Shown: positions 7,310 to 15,014 of the stretch, in pieces
Position numbering within the stretch: position 1 is the first letter of the stretch
Layout of the letters: each line of letters opens with the position of its first letter
Assembly (NCBI RefSeq): GCF_001750285.1
Contig: NZ_MAMP01000022.1
Span: 540,692 to 604,691 of the forward strand
Direction of reading: 5' to 3'
Origin: Domibacillus iocasae
Lineage (GTDB): Bacteria; Bacillota; Bacilli; Bacillales; Domibacillaceae
DNA length: 64,000 nt
The notes under the pieces: model-generated
What the model was told of the DNA's origin: nothing
Database searches by the model: none
What the model saw: only the letters and a program-made list of their open reading frames with translations
Made by a program: the position numbers and the translations under genes

Positions 7310-8584
7310 ATGGGAATGACGATGTCAGAAAAGATTTTGGCGAAAGCAGCCGGACATTCTAATGTTAAAGCGGGGGATATTGTCTGGGTGAAAGCCGATA
7401 TCGCCATGATGCACGATCTGTTAGGCCCCTGGTTAATCGACGGCGGATTTCGGCGATTAGGAGGAAAATTATTCGACAAAGAGAAAGTCGTTGTCGTTTC
7501 CGACCACTGCACACCTCCCGCGACGGTGCAGCAAGCCGACATTTTAAAATTCACCCGTGATTGGGCGAGAGATCAAGGCCTGCCTTATTATTATGAATTT
7601 GAAGGTCCATGTCATCAAGTCATTGTTGAACACGGACATGTGCGGCCGGGCAGATTAATTCTCGGAACTGACTCGCATACGTGCATGGCTGGCGGGTTAG
7701 GCGCATTCGCGACTGGCATCGGCTCAACAGAAATGATAGGTGTCTTACTGACTGGCGAAACGTGGATGAAAGTACCGGAAACAATCAAGGTTATCTGGGA
7801 CGGAGAGCTTCCGCACGGTGTATACGCCAAAGATATTGTTCTAAAAACAATAAAAGATATTGGCCATGCGGGTGCAACGTATCAAACCATTGAATTTTCG
7901 GGGAGCGCTATTAAAAGCTTATCGATGGACGAAAGATTGGTGCTATCGAACATGGCCGTTGAAGCAGGGGCAAAGACCGGCTTGATTGAACCGGATGAAA
8001 CAGTCATTGAATTTTTACGATCAAAAGGTGTAGACGATGGACTCGAGACGGTGCGAAGTGATGAAGATGCGTCTTATGCTCAAATTTTACACTACAACGC
8101 GTCTGAATTGGAGCCGCAAGTCGCTTGTCCGCATGAGGTCGATAACGTTCATCCAATCAGTGCAGTAGAAGGAAAAGCAGTCGATCAAGTATATTTAGGG
8201 TCCTGTACAAATGGGCGTATAAGCGACTTAAGAGTAGCGGCGGAGATTTTAAAGGGGAAGAAAATCGCGAAAAACATTCGCTGTCTTGTTGTACCAGCGT
8301 CACAGCATATTTGGATGGAAGCAAATAAAGAAGGCATTTTAGAAATATTGACAGAAGCCGGATGCATCGTAAACATGCCTTCATGCGGTGCGTGTGGCGG
8401 TTTTACAAGCGGAGTTATTGGAGCCGGAGAGGTCGTTATGTCTTCATCAAACCGCAATTTTAGAGGACGGATGGGAAGCTCGGAAGGAGAAGTGTATTTA
8501 GGTTCTCCAGCAGCAGTTGCCGCAACAGCCATTGAGGGGAAAATCACGGATCCCCGCAAATATCTTCTGCAGGGGGTCAGATAA
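7310..8584 (+). CDS. Aconitase-family hydratase, large subunit (LeuC-like)
   Basis: 424 residues of the LeuC/DmdA/homoaconitase large-subunit family. All three [4Fe-4S] ligands are present: Cys299 in GSCTNGR, and Cys359 and Cys362 in SCGACGG. DSHTCMAGGLGAFATGIGSTE is the conserved substrate-channel region. The family interconverts unsaturated and hydroxylated di/tricarboxylates. No leuA or leuB neighbours are present, so leucine synthesis is unlikely. With the adjacent CoA-transferase and HMG-CoA-lyase-like protein it may hydrate citraconate or dimethylmaleate type acids. Forms a pair with the small subunit starting 1 bp after its stop. Confidence 0.9.
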   Translation: MGMTMSEKILAKAAGHSNVKAGDIVWVKADIAMMHDLLGPWLIDGGFRRLGGKLFDKEKVVVVSDHCTPPATVQQADILKFTRDWARDQGLPYYYEFEGPCHQVIVEHGHVRPGRLILGTDSHTCMAGGLGAFATGIGSTEMIGVLLTGETWMKVPETIKVIWDGELPHGVYAKDIVLKTIKDIGHAGATYQTIEFSGSAIKSLSMDERLVLSNMAVEAGAKTGLIEPDETVIEFLRSKGVDDGLETVRSDEDASYAQILHYNASELEPQVACPHEVDNVHPISAVEGKAVDQVYLGSCTNGRISDLRVAAEILKGKKIAKNIRCLVVPASQHIWMEANKEGILEILTEAGCIVNMPSCGACGGFTSGVIGAGEVVMSSSNRNFRGRMGSSEGEVYLGSPAAVAATAIEGKITDPRKYLLQGVR

Positions 8585-8585
8585 C

Positions 8586-9083
8586 ATGTCATATAAGATT
8601 CGCGGACGCGTATGGAAGTATGGAGACAACATCAACACCGATATTATTTCACCAGGACAATATATGAGCCAGCCTGTCGAAAAACAAGCCGAGCATGCCA
8701 TGGAAGCCATTGACCCTGAATTTTCTAAGAAAGTACGGCCGGGGGATATTTTAGTTGCCGGTCATAATTTCGGTTCTGGTTCAAGCAGAGAAACCGCACA
8801 AATGGTTTTGAAGCACCATGAGATCGGTGCGATTATTGCAAATTCATTTGCACGCATTTTTTATCGAAATTCAATAAATGTTGGGCTTCCAGTCGTGGAT
8901 ATGAAAGATACATCTGTCATTCTAGAAGGAGATGAAATGGAAGTCGATCTTTTGGAAGGCAAAATTATCAACCATACACAAGGGACAGAATACCAAGGGA
9001 CAAAGCTTCCAGAACATTTGATTGAAATGGTACAGCTTGGCGGATTAGAGCCATATCTCGCGAAAAAATTAAAGTTTTCATAA
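8586..9083 (+). CDS. Aconitase-family hydratase, small subunit (LeuD-like)
   Basis: 165 residues, the swivelling small subunit. GDNINTDIISPGQYM is the NTD-I signature, GHNFGSGSSRETA the substrate-recognition loop, and IIANSFARIFYRNSINVGLP the dimer interface region. The ATG at 8586 is one base after the large-subunit stop, so translation is coupled. Upstream in-frame codons overlap the large-subunit gene and are not needed. The HNFGSGSSRE loop differs little from LeuD/DmdB proteins and does not settle the substrate. Confidence 0.9.
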   Translation: MSYKIRGRVWKYGDNINTDIISPGQYMSQPVEKQAEHAMEAIDPEFSKKVRPGDILVAGHNFGSGSSRETAQMVLKHHEIGAIIANSFARIFYRNSINVGLPVVDMKDTSVILEGDEMEVDLLEGKIINHTQGTEYQGTKLPEHLIEMVQLGGLEPYLAKKLKFS

Positions 9084-9106
9084 AGAAGAAGAAAGGGGGA
9101 AAGAAA

Positions 9107-10000
9107 ATGAACCTGCCAAATAAAGTGGAGATTATTGAAGTAGGTCCGAGGGACGGCCTTCAAAATGAAGCAAATTTTATTCCAACAGAACAAAAAATTG
9201 GGCTTATTCATGCGCTAAATAAAACTGGGATAAAGAGAATGGAAGCAACGTCATTTGTTCATCCCGTCTATGTTCCGCAGATGAAAGATGCGAAAGAGGT
9301 ACTGGCGGGGATGGAACAAGATCGGAGCATTCAATACATGGTGTTAATCCCGAATGAAAAAGGTTATGAACGAGCAGTCGAAAATGGCGTGCGTGCTCTT
9401 TCTCTTGTTGTTGGTGCCAGCGACAGTTTCAACATAAAGAATGTGAAAATGTCAAGAAAAGATTCTATGAAAAGGTTTGAAGGCGTCGTTAGAAAAGCAA
9501 AAAATCAGGACATGTTTGTTCGATACAATATTGCCACTGCTTTTTGGTGTCCTTATGAAGGGAAAGTGGATTCGAGCACAGTATTAGAAATGGTCGACCG
9601 GATTGATGATTTGGGCGCTGATGAGATTGTCTTATGTGATACAATCGGCAAAGCGAACCCTAAGCAGGTCTTAGATTTATTTCAGAAAGTGACGGACTGC
9701 CAGCCGAAAGCGATGATCACAGCACATTTCCATGATACATATGGCCTCGCTCAAGCAAATGTGCTGGCAGCCTTAGAGTCAGGGATTATCCGGTTTGATA
9801 CAGCTATTGGGGGATTGGGAGGTTGTCCATTTGCTCCAGGAGCGGCAGGGAATGTAGCAACAGAAGATGTTGTATTCATGTTAAATGAAATGGGAATTGA
9901 GACAGGCATTAACCTGACTGAGTTAAGGAAATGTGTTGATTTTATTAAAAGGCTAACAGATCGTGACTTGACTGGGCACTATCATAAGATAACAGTATAA
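9107..10000 (+). CDS. HMG-CoA-lyase-like acyl-CoA lyase
   Basis: 297 residues of the DRE-TIM metallolyase family. EVGPRDGLQNE holds the catalytic Arg15-Asp16, HFHDT holds the metal-binding His207/His209, and GLGGCPFAPGAAGN holds the active-site Cys240. All the residues of 3-hydroxy-3-methylglutaryl-CoA lyase are therefore present. The fit with the upstream CoA-transferase and hydratase suggests that it splits a 2-hydroxy-2-methyl-type acyl-CoA (for example citramalyl-CoA or a dimethylmalyl-CoA) into pyruvate plus acetyl- or propionyl-CoA. Genuine HMG-CoA in leucine breakdown is the alternative, but no other leucine-catabolic gene is nearby. Confidence 0.88.
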   Translation: MNLPNKVEIIEVGPRDGLQNEANFIPTEQKIGLIHALNKTGIKRMEATSFVHPVYVPQMKDAKEVLAGMEQDRSIQYMVLIPNEKGYERAVENGVRALSLVVGASDSFNIKNVKMSRKDSMKRFEGVVRKAKNQDMFVRYNIATAFWCPYEGKVDSSTVLEMVDRIDDLGADEIVLCDTIGKANPKQVLDLFQKVTDCQPKAMITAHFHDTYGLAQANVLAALESGIIRFDTAIGGLGGCPFAPGAAGNVATEDVVFMLNEMGIETGINLTELRKCVDFIKRLTDRDLTGHYHKITV

Positions 10001-10084
10001 AGCAGTTTCTATTATCGAATTTATTATTTAAAAACATACATTTAAAATTTTTATTTCAATACGGTTAACGTTCATTTTAAAAGA

Positions 10085-10186
10085 TTTAACATGGAGTTTC
10101 TACATGTGCAAGGTCTTGGCAGAGGTTTGATTAAGCTAAAAAACAGTTAACTGTTTACAACTCCCATGCTGTCTCTCCATGTTAAA
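10085..10186 (+). other. Long-range inverted repeat enclosing a 16-bp palindrome; possible structured leader RNA
   Basis: TTTAACATGGAG (10085-10096) is the exact reverse complement of CTCCATGTTAAA (10175-10186), and AAACAGTTAACTGTTT (10141-10156) is a perfect palindrome inside. No T tract follows, so it is not a simple terminator. It lies in the 373-bp gap between the lyase and the RibB-like gene. It does not match the FMN riboswitch consensus. It could be a cis-regulatory RNA or a protein operator pair. The rest of the gap is AT-rich with no gene. Confidence 0.45.
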
Positions 10187-10373
10187 TTTCCACTTAATAT
10201 GCTATTCATTTTTCTTTTGCTGAATAACAGCAATTAATTAAGCAAGCAAAAAAATTGCTCAAAAAAATAATCGGTTAAAAGATTAACAGAAACGAATGAT
10301 TAATAAATATTATTTCAATTATTATAATAACTGAAATAGATGTCGTTGAACAAAAATTAAAGGAGGCATCTAC

Positions 10374-11345
10374 ATGTTTGGATCAAATTTAAAGGAAAGT
10401 TTTGAATTTTTCGCAAAAGGAAATTCATTAATTTTAATTGATGATACAAAAGCCATAACCGATGCTGCCATTATTTGTTTAGCCAAATATACAACTGTTA
10501 CAACAGTAAATTGTATGGTAACAAACGCTTGCGGAATGCTGTCAATTTCTATGCCTGCCCAAATAGCTGAAAAAGCAGGTCTTTATTCTCAAACTAGGTA
10601 TGAGAATAGAAGCGAATCTACACGCAATTATACTTTCTCAATAGATGCTGTTGAATCAACAACTGGCATATCTGCATTCGAAAGATCATTTTCAATCCAG
10701 AAGTTTGCTAAAACCCTTTCTATAAGCGGATTCATAAGCCCTGGACATGTATTCCCTGTAGTAGCTAAATCTACGAATTTATTTGATAAGCAAACAGTTA
10801 TTGAAGGCGCATTAACTGTAGCTAGAGAAGCAACTGAAGAAGACTCATTAGTAACCGTATGCGACATACTAAATGATAAAGGGGAAATGGCTAATGCTTT
10901 GTATGCTGCAGAACTAGGTAAAAAGCTTAATATACCAATCATTTTTCTTTCTGATTTACTCCTATTAGAGATCCAAAAAGAAAATTTCACAGTGAGAAAA
11001 AATATCACTGAATTTTTTTTACATAACAATTCAGTGCTTCTCTATAATTATGAAATTGCAGACAAGACGTGTGAGGTTATAATCAACAAATCAAATATAA
11101 ATAACTCAATTTTAGAAATGAAAAAAATGCGATATTTTCTAAATGAAAACAGTCAATACTCTAGTAAATCTATTGTTTACACTGAATCATTTTCTCAGGC
11201 AATTAAATCGCTAACAGCGGGAATAGATATAGTCGTAATTTTTAAAGTGGACACTAAATACTTATTCCCTTATTCAATGATAGTTAAAATGATTTTTCAA
11301 GATTTAGAGAAAGAAATTGAAGGAAATCTACAAGAGATTTCTTAA
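10374..11345 (+). CDS. Catalytically degenerate RibB (DHBP synthase)-like protein
   Basis: 323 residues. Residues about 8-200 align with 3,4-dihydroxy-2-butanone 4-phosphate synthase: SIDAVESTTGISAFERS (TTGISAxDR), SPGHVFPVVAK (RPGHVFPL) and CDILNDKGEMA (CEILNEDGTMA). The acidic catalytic loop DDExRENEGD is replaced by DDTKAITDA at 23-31, and the catalytic Glu of CEIL is Asp. A working synthase is thus unlikely. Residues 200-323 could be a remnant of a GTP-cyclohydrolase-II-like domain or something new. GGAGGC ribosome site. Its place after a flavin-dependent catabolic cluster suggests binding or sensing of a flavin-related sugar phosphate; this is inference. Confidence 0.7.
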   Translation: MFGSNLKESFEFFAKGNSLILIDDTKAITDAAIICLAKYTTVTTVNCMVTNACGMLSISMPAQIAEKAGLYSQTRYENRSESTRNYTFSIDAVESTTGISAFERSFSIQKFAKTLSISGFISPGHVFPVVAKSTNLFDKQTVIEGALTVAREATEEDSLVTVCDILNDKGEMANALYAAELGKKLNIPIIFLSDLLLLEIQKENFTVRKNITEFFLHNNSVLLYNYEIADKTCEVIINKSNINNSILEMKKMRYFLNENSQYSSKSIVYTESFSQAIKSLTAGIDIVVIFKVDTKYLFPYSMIVKMIFQDLEKEIEGNLQEIS

Positions 11346-11649
11346 TAGAAACCCATTAAAAGCAAAAGTTTTATTCTAATTAAGGCTCTGGGTTTAGAGC
11401 TTTACGAGTAGTGTATTCGCATTGTAGGAATTAATTCTATTGTAATAGATATAGGCTTGTTAAAAGAATAGAGTAAGTTATAAAAGATTTCCTATCTCCA
11501 TTATACTTGAGCGTTTTGCAATTGTAGACGAATTGCTAAAGTTTTGATGTAGACTGGGGATATGTTCTCAGTGTAGGTTATTTAGAAGGCAATCTGGACC
11601 ATGCGAGCCTAATTATTTAATCAGCTATAAATGTACACAATAGTAAATG

Positions 11650-11687
11650 AAAAGGCTGCCAAACTATAAAGAAGAGCTGCCTTTTTG
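11650..11687 (+). terminator. Possible weak terminator
   Basis: AAAAGGC and GCCTTTT enclose a 23-nt loop, followed by TTG. It lies in the gene-poor stretch after the RibB-like gene. The long loop makes it doubtful. Confidence 0.3.
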
Positions 11688-11688
11688 T

Positions 11689-11838
11689 TATGGACCAAAA
11701 AACGGACAGCTGGACATAAGAGAAGATGACCATGCAGAAAGAGGAGCGAAAATTGTTAGGCTTACCACTTAACTAGAAGAAGAAAAAGTTCTTGCTTCAG
11801 ATTTCGATAAATGGCATTTAATCTTAACCGATGACTAG
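11689..11838 (+). pseudogene. Fragment of an unrecognised coding region
   Basis: One frame gives NGQLDIREDDHAERGAKIV, a stop at codon 28, then EEEKVLASDFDKWHLILTDD before a second stop. The amino-acid composition looks protein-like, and there is no start codon or ribosome site. It is probably a decayed gene in the 11,346-11,924 gap, which otherwise shows nothing recognisable. The family was not identified. Confidence 0.25.
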
Positions 11839-11924
11839 TGCTTCCATATTTAAATGGTATGTAATAAAAAATCTTTAAGCTCTTTTCAATCGTTTTTAGG
11901 AATAAAGTAAGGAGAAGATATTAG

Positions 11925-12020
11925 ATGGTAATAGAACACCAAAACAACCCTTTCCATAACCTTCTTAATATAAAAGAAATTAATGTGTCAAATCGAGCCG
12001 CAGAAATTATAGAAATATAA
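11925..12020 (+). CDS. Possible 31-residue peptide
   Basis: An ATG preceded by AAGGAGAAG (spacing about 7 nt) opens a 31-codon frame reading MVIEHQNNPFHNLLNIKEI and ending in AAEIIEI. No family is recognised. The good ribosome site is the only support. It could equally be a decayed N-terminus, since the surrounding DNA contains gene remnants. Confidence 0.3.
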   Translation: MVIEHQNNPFHNLLNIKEINVSNRAAEIIEI

Positions 12021-12338
12021 AAAGCTCATTTTTTATATCCCTTTCCTTACCCAAAATGTATACATTGCTCAGTCCTCTAATATAAGGTTAAGCAGGACTT
12101 TGGTTTTATCTCAATCTGTTTGGGATAAAATTTTTCCTTTATAATAAACATTTCCGTCTCTTTCCAACAAGTGATTCAATGAAAAGAAGCGCTCTGTTGA
12201 TTCTTCTTTTGAAACAGTTCGATTCACTTTTTTCTCCTGTAGGGTCTGTGTATTCTTCTGTATTAAAGACACAAAATGTAATCAGAGGGTGAAGGTAATT
12301 TTAGTTAATTAACAAATTAAATAGTTTCTAAAGAGATT

Positions 12339-12376
12339 GAGTGTCTAAAATTTAAAAGTTTTAGACACTCTTTTTT
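12339..12376 (+). terminator. Strong intrinsic terminator-like hairpin
   Basis: GAGTGTCTAAAA and TTTTAGACACTC form a perfect 12-bp stem with an 8-nt loop, followed by six T. No clear gene precedes it within 300 bp. The arms contain the GTCTAAAA word that recurs upstream of the XRE gene, so it may also act as an operator. Confidence 0.65.
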
Positions 12377-12424
12377 ATTCATAATAAAGAGCTCATATTA
12401 TAGGTATTTAGCATCTAGAATTCA

Positions 12425-12478
12425 GTCTAAAATAAACGTCTAAAATATAACAAAATTGCGGATGTTAGGTGGTATAAT
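12425..12478 (+). promoter_or_regulatory. XRE-gene control region: repeated GTCTAAAATA and extended -10
   Basis: GTCTAAAATA occurs at 12425-12434 and again at 12438-12447, 13 bp apart. TGGTATAAT at 12470-12478 is an extended -10 element. Two further copies of GTCTAAAA, in opposite orientations, form the stem at 12343-12366. Direct and inverted iteration just before a repressor-like gene suggests an autoregulated promoter. Confidence 0.5.
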
Positions 12479-12515
12479 ATGGATAGGGAATAATAATAAG
12501 AGGTGAAGGATTAAA

Positions 12516-12584
12516 ATGATAACGAAAAAATATTTCACCGTAAAAAATTCAAAAAGCGCATTAGGGCATGCTGATGAAAAATAA
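12516..12584 (+). CDS. 22-residue leader peptide overlapping the XRE gene
   Basis: ATG at 12516 has an excellent ribosome site (GAGGTGAAGGA). It opens a short frame, MITKKYFTVKNSKSALGHADE plus Lys, that ends 11 bp inside the XRE start region. The XRE start at 12574 has only AGGG upstream. Translational coupling through a leader is plausible. It could instead be the surviving N-terminus of a decayed gene. Confidence 0.4.
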   Translation: MITKKYFTVKNSKSALGHADEK

Positions 12585-12936
12585 GAAATCATATTCTGTG
12601 CTGGGTGATAGGTTAAAGATGGCTAGAGTAAGAAAGGGATGGTCACAAACAGAAGTGGCCGAGAAAATTGGTGTTTCTTTTTCCAGTTTATCGGGATACG
12701 AACGCAACTATCGAAAGCCGCCAACAGAAACACTTGCGCATCTAGCAGGCTTGTATGAAGTATCCATTAGCTGGCTGCTTGGGATTGGACAAAATGGATA
12801 TGAAACACAGGATGAAGAAGCAGTTATTAAAGATCCAGAACTCGATTATTGGTACAAACAGCTTCCGTATTGGAGTGAAAAAGATCTTCGTAAGCTTCAG
12901 AAAGTCTGGGAGCTGATTAAAGAGGAAAAACTTTAA
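12574..12936 (+). CDS. XRE-family transcriptional regulator (phage-repressor-like)
   Basis: About 120 residues. Residues 9-65 are a helix-turn-helix of the XRE/Cro-CI type: LKMARVRKGWSQTEVAEKIG, SFSSLSGYERNYRKPPTETL and the LAGLYEVSISWLLG tail common to mobile-element repressors. The ATG at 12574 is better spaced from AGGG (7 nt) than the ATG at 12568. It is followed closely by a resolvase, so the two may be the control and recombination genes of a small mobile element. The C-terminal 40 residues (YWYKQLPYWSEKDL) are not recognised. Confidence 0.85.
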   Translation: MKNKKSYSVLGDRLKMARVRKGWSQTEVAEKIGVSFSSLSGYERNYRKPPTETLAHLAGLYEVSISWLLGIGQNGYETQDEEAVIKDPELDYWYKQLPYWSEKDLRKLQKVWELIKEEKL

Positions 12937-12967
12937 TTTTTTAATTCTATATGAAATGGTGACCTTT

Positions 12968-13570
12968 ATGAAACTGGGTTACGCCAGAGTTAGCACAATT
13001 GGCCAGGATTTAGAGACACAGATAGAGCGACTAGAATCAGCCGGTGTAGAAAAAGATCAACTATTTATTGAAAAAGTGACCGGAATAAAAATGGCAGCAC
13101 GAGAACAGATTAAAGCACTCTTAAAACACGCTCGGTCTGGTGATCACATTTATGTAACTAAAATAGATCGTTTGGCTAGGAGTATTTTAGATTTAAATAA
13201 AATTGTTAGTGAATTACTGGAGAAGGGGATCAGCATAACATTCATAGATCACAATATGACATTTAAAGCTGATGCAAAAGATGACCCATTTCAAATGCTG
13301 CTGTTTAATACACTTGGTAGCTTTACACAATTTGAACGAGATATGATTGTTTCTCGAACAGGAGAAGGTCGAAAACGAGCCATGAATAACGGCAAAAAGA
13401 TGGGACGGAAAGCACAACCAGACCAGAATATTAAGCAAGCTATAAAGCTTTTCGAAGCAAGAGAAGAAAAAAGAATGACCATTTCCGATATTTCAAAATT
13501 AACGGGTGTTCCGAGGTCTACAATTTATGCGGAATATAAAAAATTAAAGAACCAGATGATTAAAACTTGA
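12968..13570 (+). CDS. Serine recombinase (resolvase/invertase family)
   Basis: 200 residues. The catalytic domain starts MKLGYARVSTIGQDLETQ with the nucleophile Ser in YARVST; YVTKIDRLARSILDL holds the conserved Arg residues and FERDMIVSRTGEGRKRA is the helix-E region. The C-terminal HTH is ISDISKLTGVPRSTIYAEY. This is the size of Tn3-type resolvases and DNA invertases. The ATG at 12968 gives the canonical N-terminus; 12956 is an in-frame upstream alternative. No transposase is adjacent, so it may be a remnant of a transposon or plasmid. Confidence 0.9.
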   Translation: MKLGYARVSTIGQDLETQIERLESAGVEKDQLFIEKVTGIKMAAREQIKALLKHARSGDHIYVTKIDRLARSILDLNKIVSELLEKGISITFIDHNMTFKADAKDDPFQMLLFNTLGSFTQFERDMIVSRTGEGRKRAMNNGKKMGRKAQPDQNIKQAIKLFEAREEKRMTISDISKLTGVPRSTIYAEYKKLKNQMIKT

Positions 13571-13799
13571 TTCTGACTCGATAGCAATGTTTAGGATTAA
13601 TTAAGGTGAGTATTTTCATAAGTAACTTTGATGAAAAGTGGCCAAGAGCCGCTTTTTTTAATGATTTACGTAAAGGGAAAAATAAAATAGCAAATTTAAC
13701 TTTCAAAGTTTATCATTTAAATAGGTCATTAATTTAGTAAGAATAGTAAATAAACTAAATCTCTCATAAGACAAAACTAATAAAAAGTGGTGATATTAA

Positions 13800-14027
13800 T
13801 TGATAGAAGAAGTTTAGTATAGAATTAAAGAATTTGAAGGAGAGACTTTCTATCAAATTAGAGGTAGTGAATTTACTTATCAAATAAAAGGTAACGCCTT
13901 ATTACTAAGTAGAACAAATCGCTTAATTTCCAAAAGCGTTTTTAAAGAGGCATTACAATACCTGCCATTAGAAACTACCGGTCCAGTACAACACTTACAA
14001 GGTCCCTCTTTTTTTACGCTATCCTAA
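13800..14027 (+). pseudogene. Small gene with an early in-frame stop
   Basis: A TTG-started 75-codon frame after GGTGATATT carries TAG at codon 6 (13815-13817). It then reads cleanly as YRIKEFEGETFYQIRG through GPVQHLQGPSFFTLS to TAA. The downstream part is clearly protein-like. No family is recognised. It starts a run of three decayed genes. The preceding 13,571-13,799 gap shows nothing. Confidence 0.5.
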
Positions 14028-14082
14028 TGGATGATAGAGTGAGGAGAAAGGACTGGTAAACTTTTAGAAAGAGAGTGAAATT

Positions 14083-14356
14083 ATGAGTAACAATATTATC
14101 CGATATGATAAAGGGATTTACATACAAGTAATTAAAGCCTATTTATATGAGTCGAAAAGTCATCGTCAGATCCCAAGAAGAAATCCTCCAAGTAGATGCT
14201 CCTGCAAGGGGTGGTGGCTTTCTTGCTATGGAAATATTACACCGCTTCGGCATTGATGGATCAAAAAAAGAAATTTTTTTAAAAAAGAGTTTGGATGAAG
14301 AGTATCAAAATGCTTCTGGTTCATATAGACAAGGGCTTGAACTCTTAAGAAAATAA
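14083..14356 (+). pseudogene. Frameshifted small gene
   Basis: The ATG frame with an upstream GAGAGTGAAA reads MSNNIIRYDKGIYIQVIKAY and LYESKSHRQI. At about 14,165-14,175 it must shift by one to continue as EEILQVDAPARGGGFLAMEIL and FGIDGSKKEIF to the TAA at 14,354. Together they make a coherent protein of about 90 residues. The joined segment resembles an N-terminal module seen in Bacillus HNH-type or mobile-element proteins, but this was not verified. Confidence 0.5.
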
Positions 14357-14381
14357 AAACTCAATAGAATGGGGATTCATT

Positions 14382-14857
14382 ATGGGAGACGTTACTAAAA
14401 CTCAAAAAATGTATCGGATACTTAAAAACAATAACATTGATATAAGTTCTATTAATAGTGATGACATAACAACCATACTAAAGGAATTTATGTTGGGATA
14501 ATTTTACAAATAGGCTTTCTCATCTTTCATGAAAGAAGCAAATATAACACTTCACACTGTTACGAATGGTCTTAAGGAATTCATCAATCAAACTGGATAT
14601 GCAAGCAATAAATACTCGGATACATTATCCAAGATGGTTGAAAACTTAATGGAAAGAATAAAACAAGCAAAGTCGATTGAAGAAGAGGAACGTATATGAA
14701 AAAATAGAATTAATATTGGATAGGATGCAAAAGGAAGCAGAAGAAGGCAGAAGTCTCTTCAAGACTATAGGATCCGCCTTTAAGGTAGCTGGTATAGTTG
14801 CATTAGGATTAGGGTTAGTTGCAGCAACCAAAAATCCAACAGTGCTTAAAGAGTGAG
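14382..14857 (+). pseudogene. Decayed gene with two nonsense codons and a frameshift
   Basis: The frame begins MGDVTKTQKMYRILKNNNID with GGGGATTC upstream. It meets TAA at 14,499 and TAG at 14,511, then continues in the same frame as FMKEANITLHTVTNGLKEF to TGA at 14,697. A one-base shift near that point continues it as YEKIELILDRMQKEAEEG and a hydrophobic GIVALGLGLVAAT end, stopping at 14,857. It was probably one protein of about 155 residues with a C-terminal membrane segment. Family unknown. Confidence 0.45.
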
Positions 14858-15014
14858 TAAAAGCGGCTACAAAGTTCAAAAGATAATTATGGTAATTTTT
14901 TAAGAAGTTATCAATGACTGATAATGGTAACGGTGTAGAAGATTTGTAATCTCCTACTTCTATTGTAGTCAATTGATGATGTGTAATGACAAGGTACAGA
15001 ATGGAGAATCGACA

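Noticed and set aside
8185..8592. Minus-strand 135-codon frame inside the LeuC-like gene
   Set aside because: Shadow of a strongly conserved coding region; composition is that of reversed codons.
10093..10140. Resemblance to a purine riboswitch (GGAGTTTCTAC)
   Set aside because: Only one short word matches; the J2/3 and J3/1 core bases and P2/P3 loops of the purine aptamer are not present.
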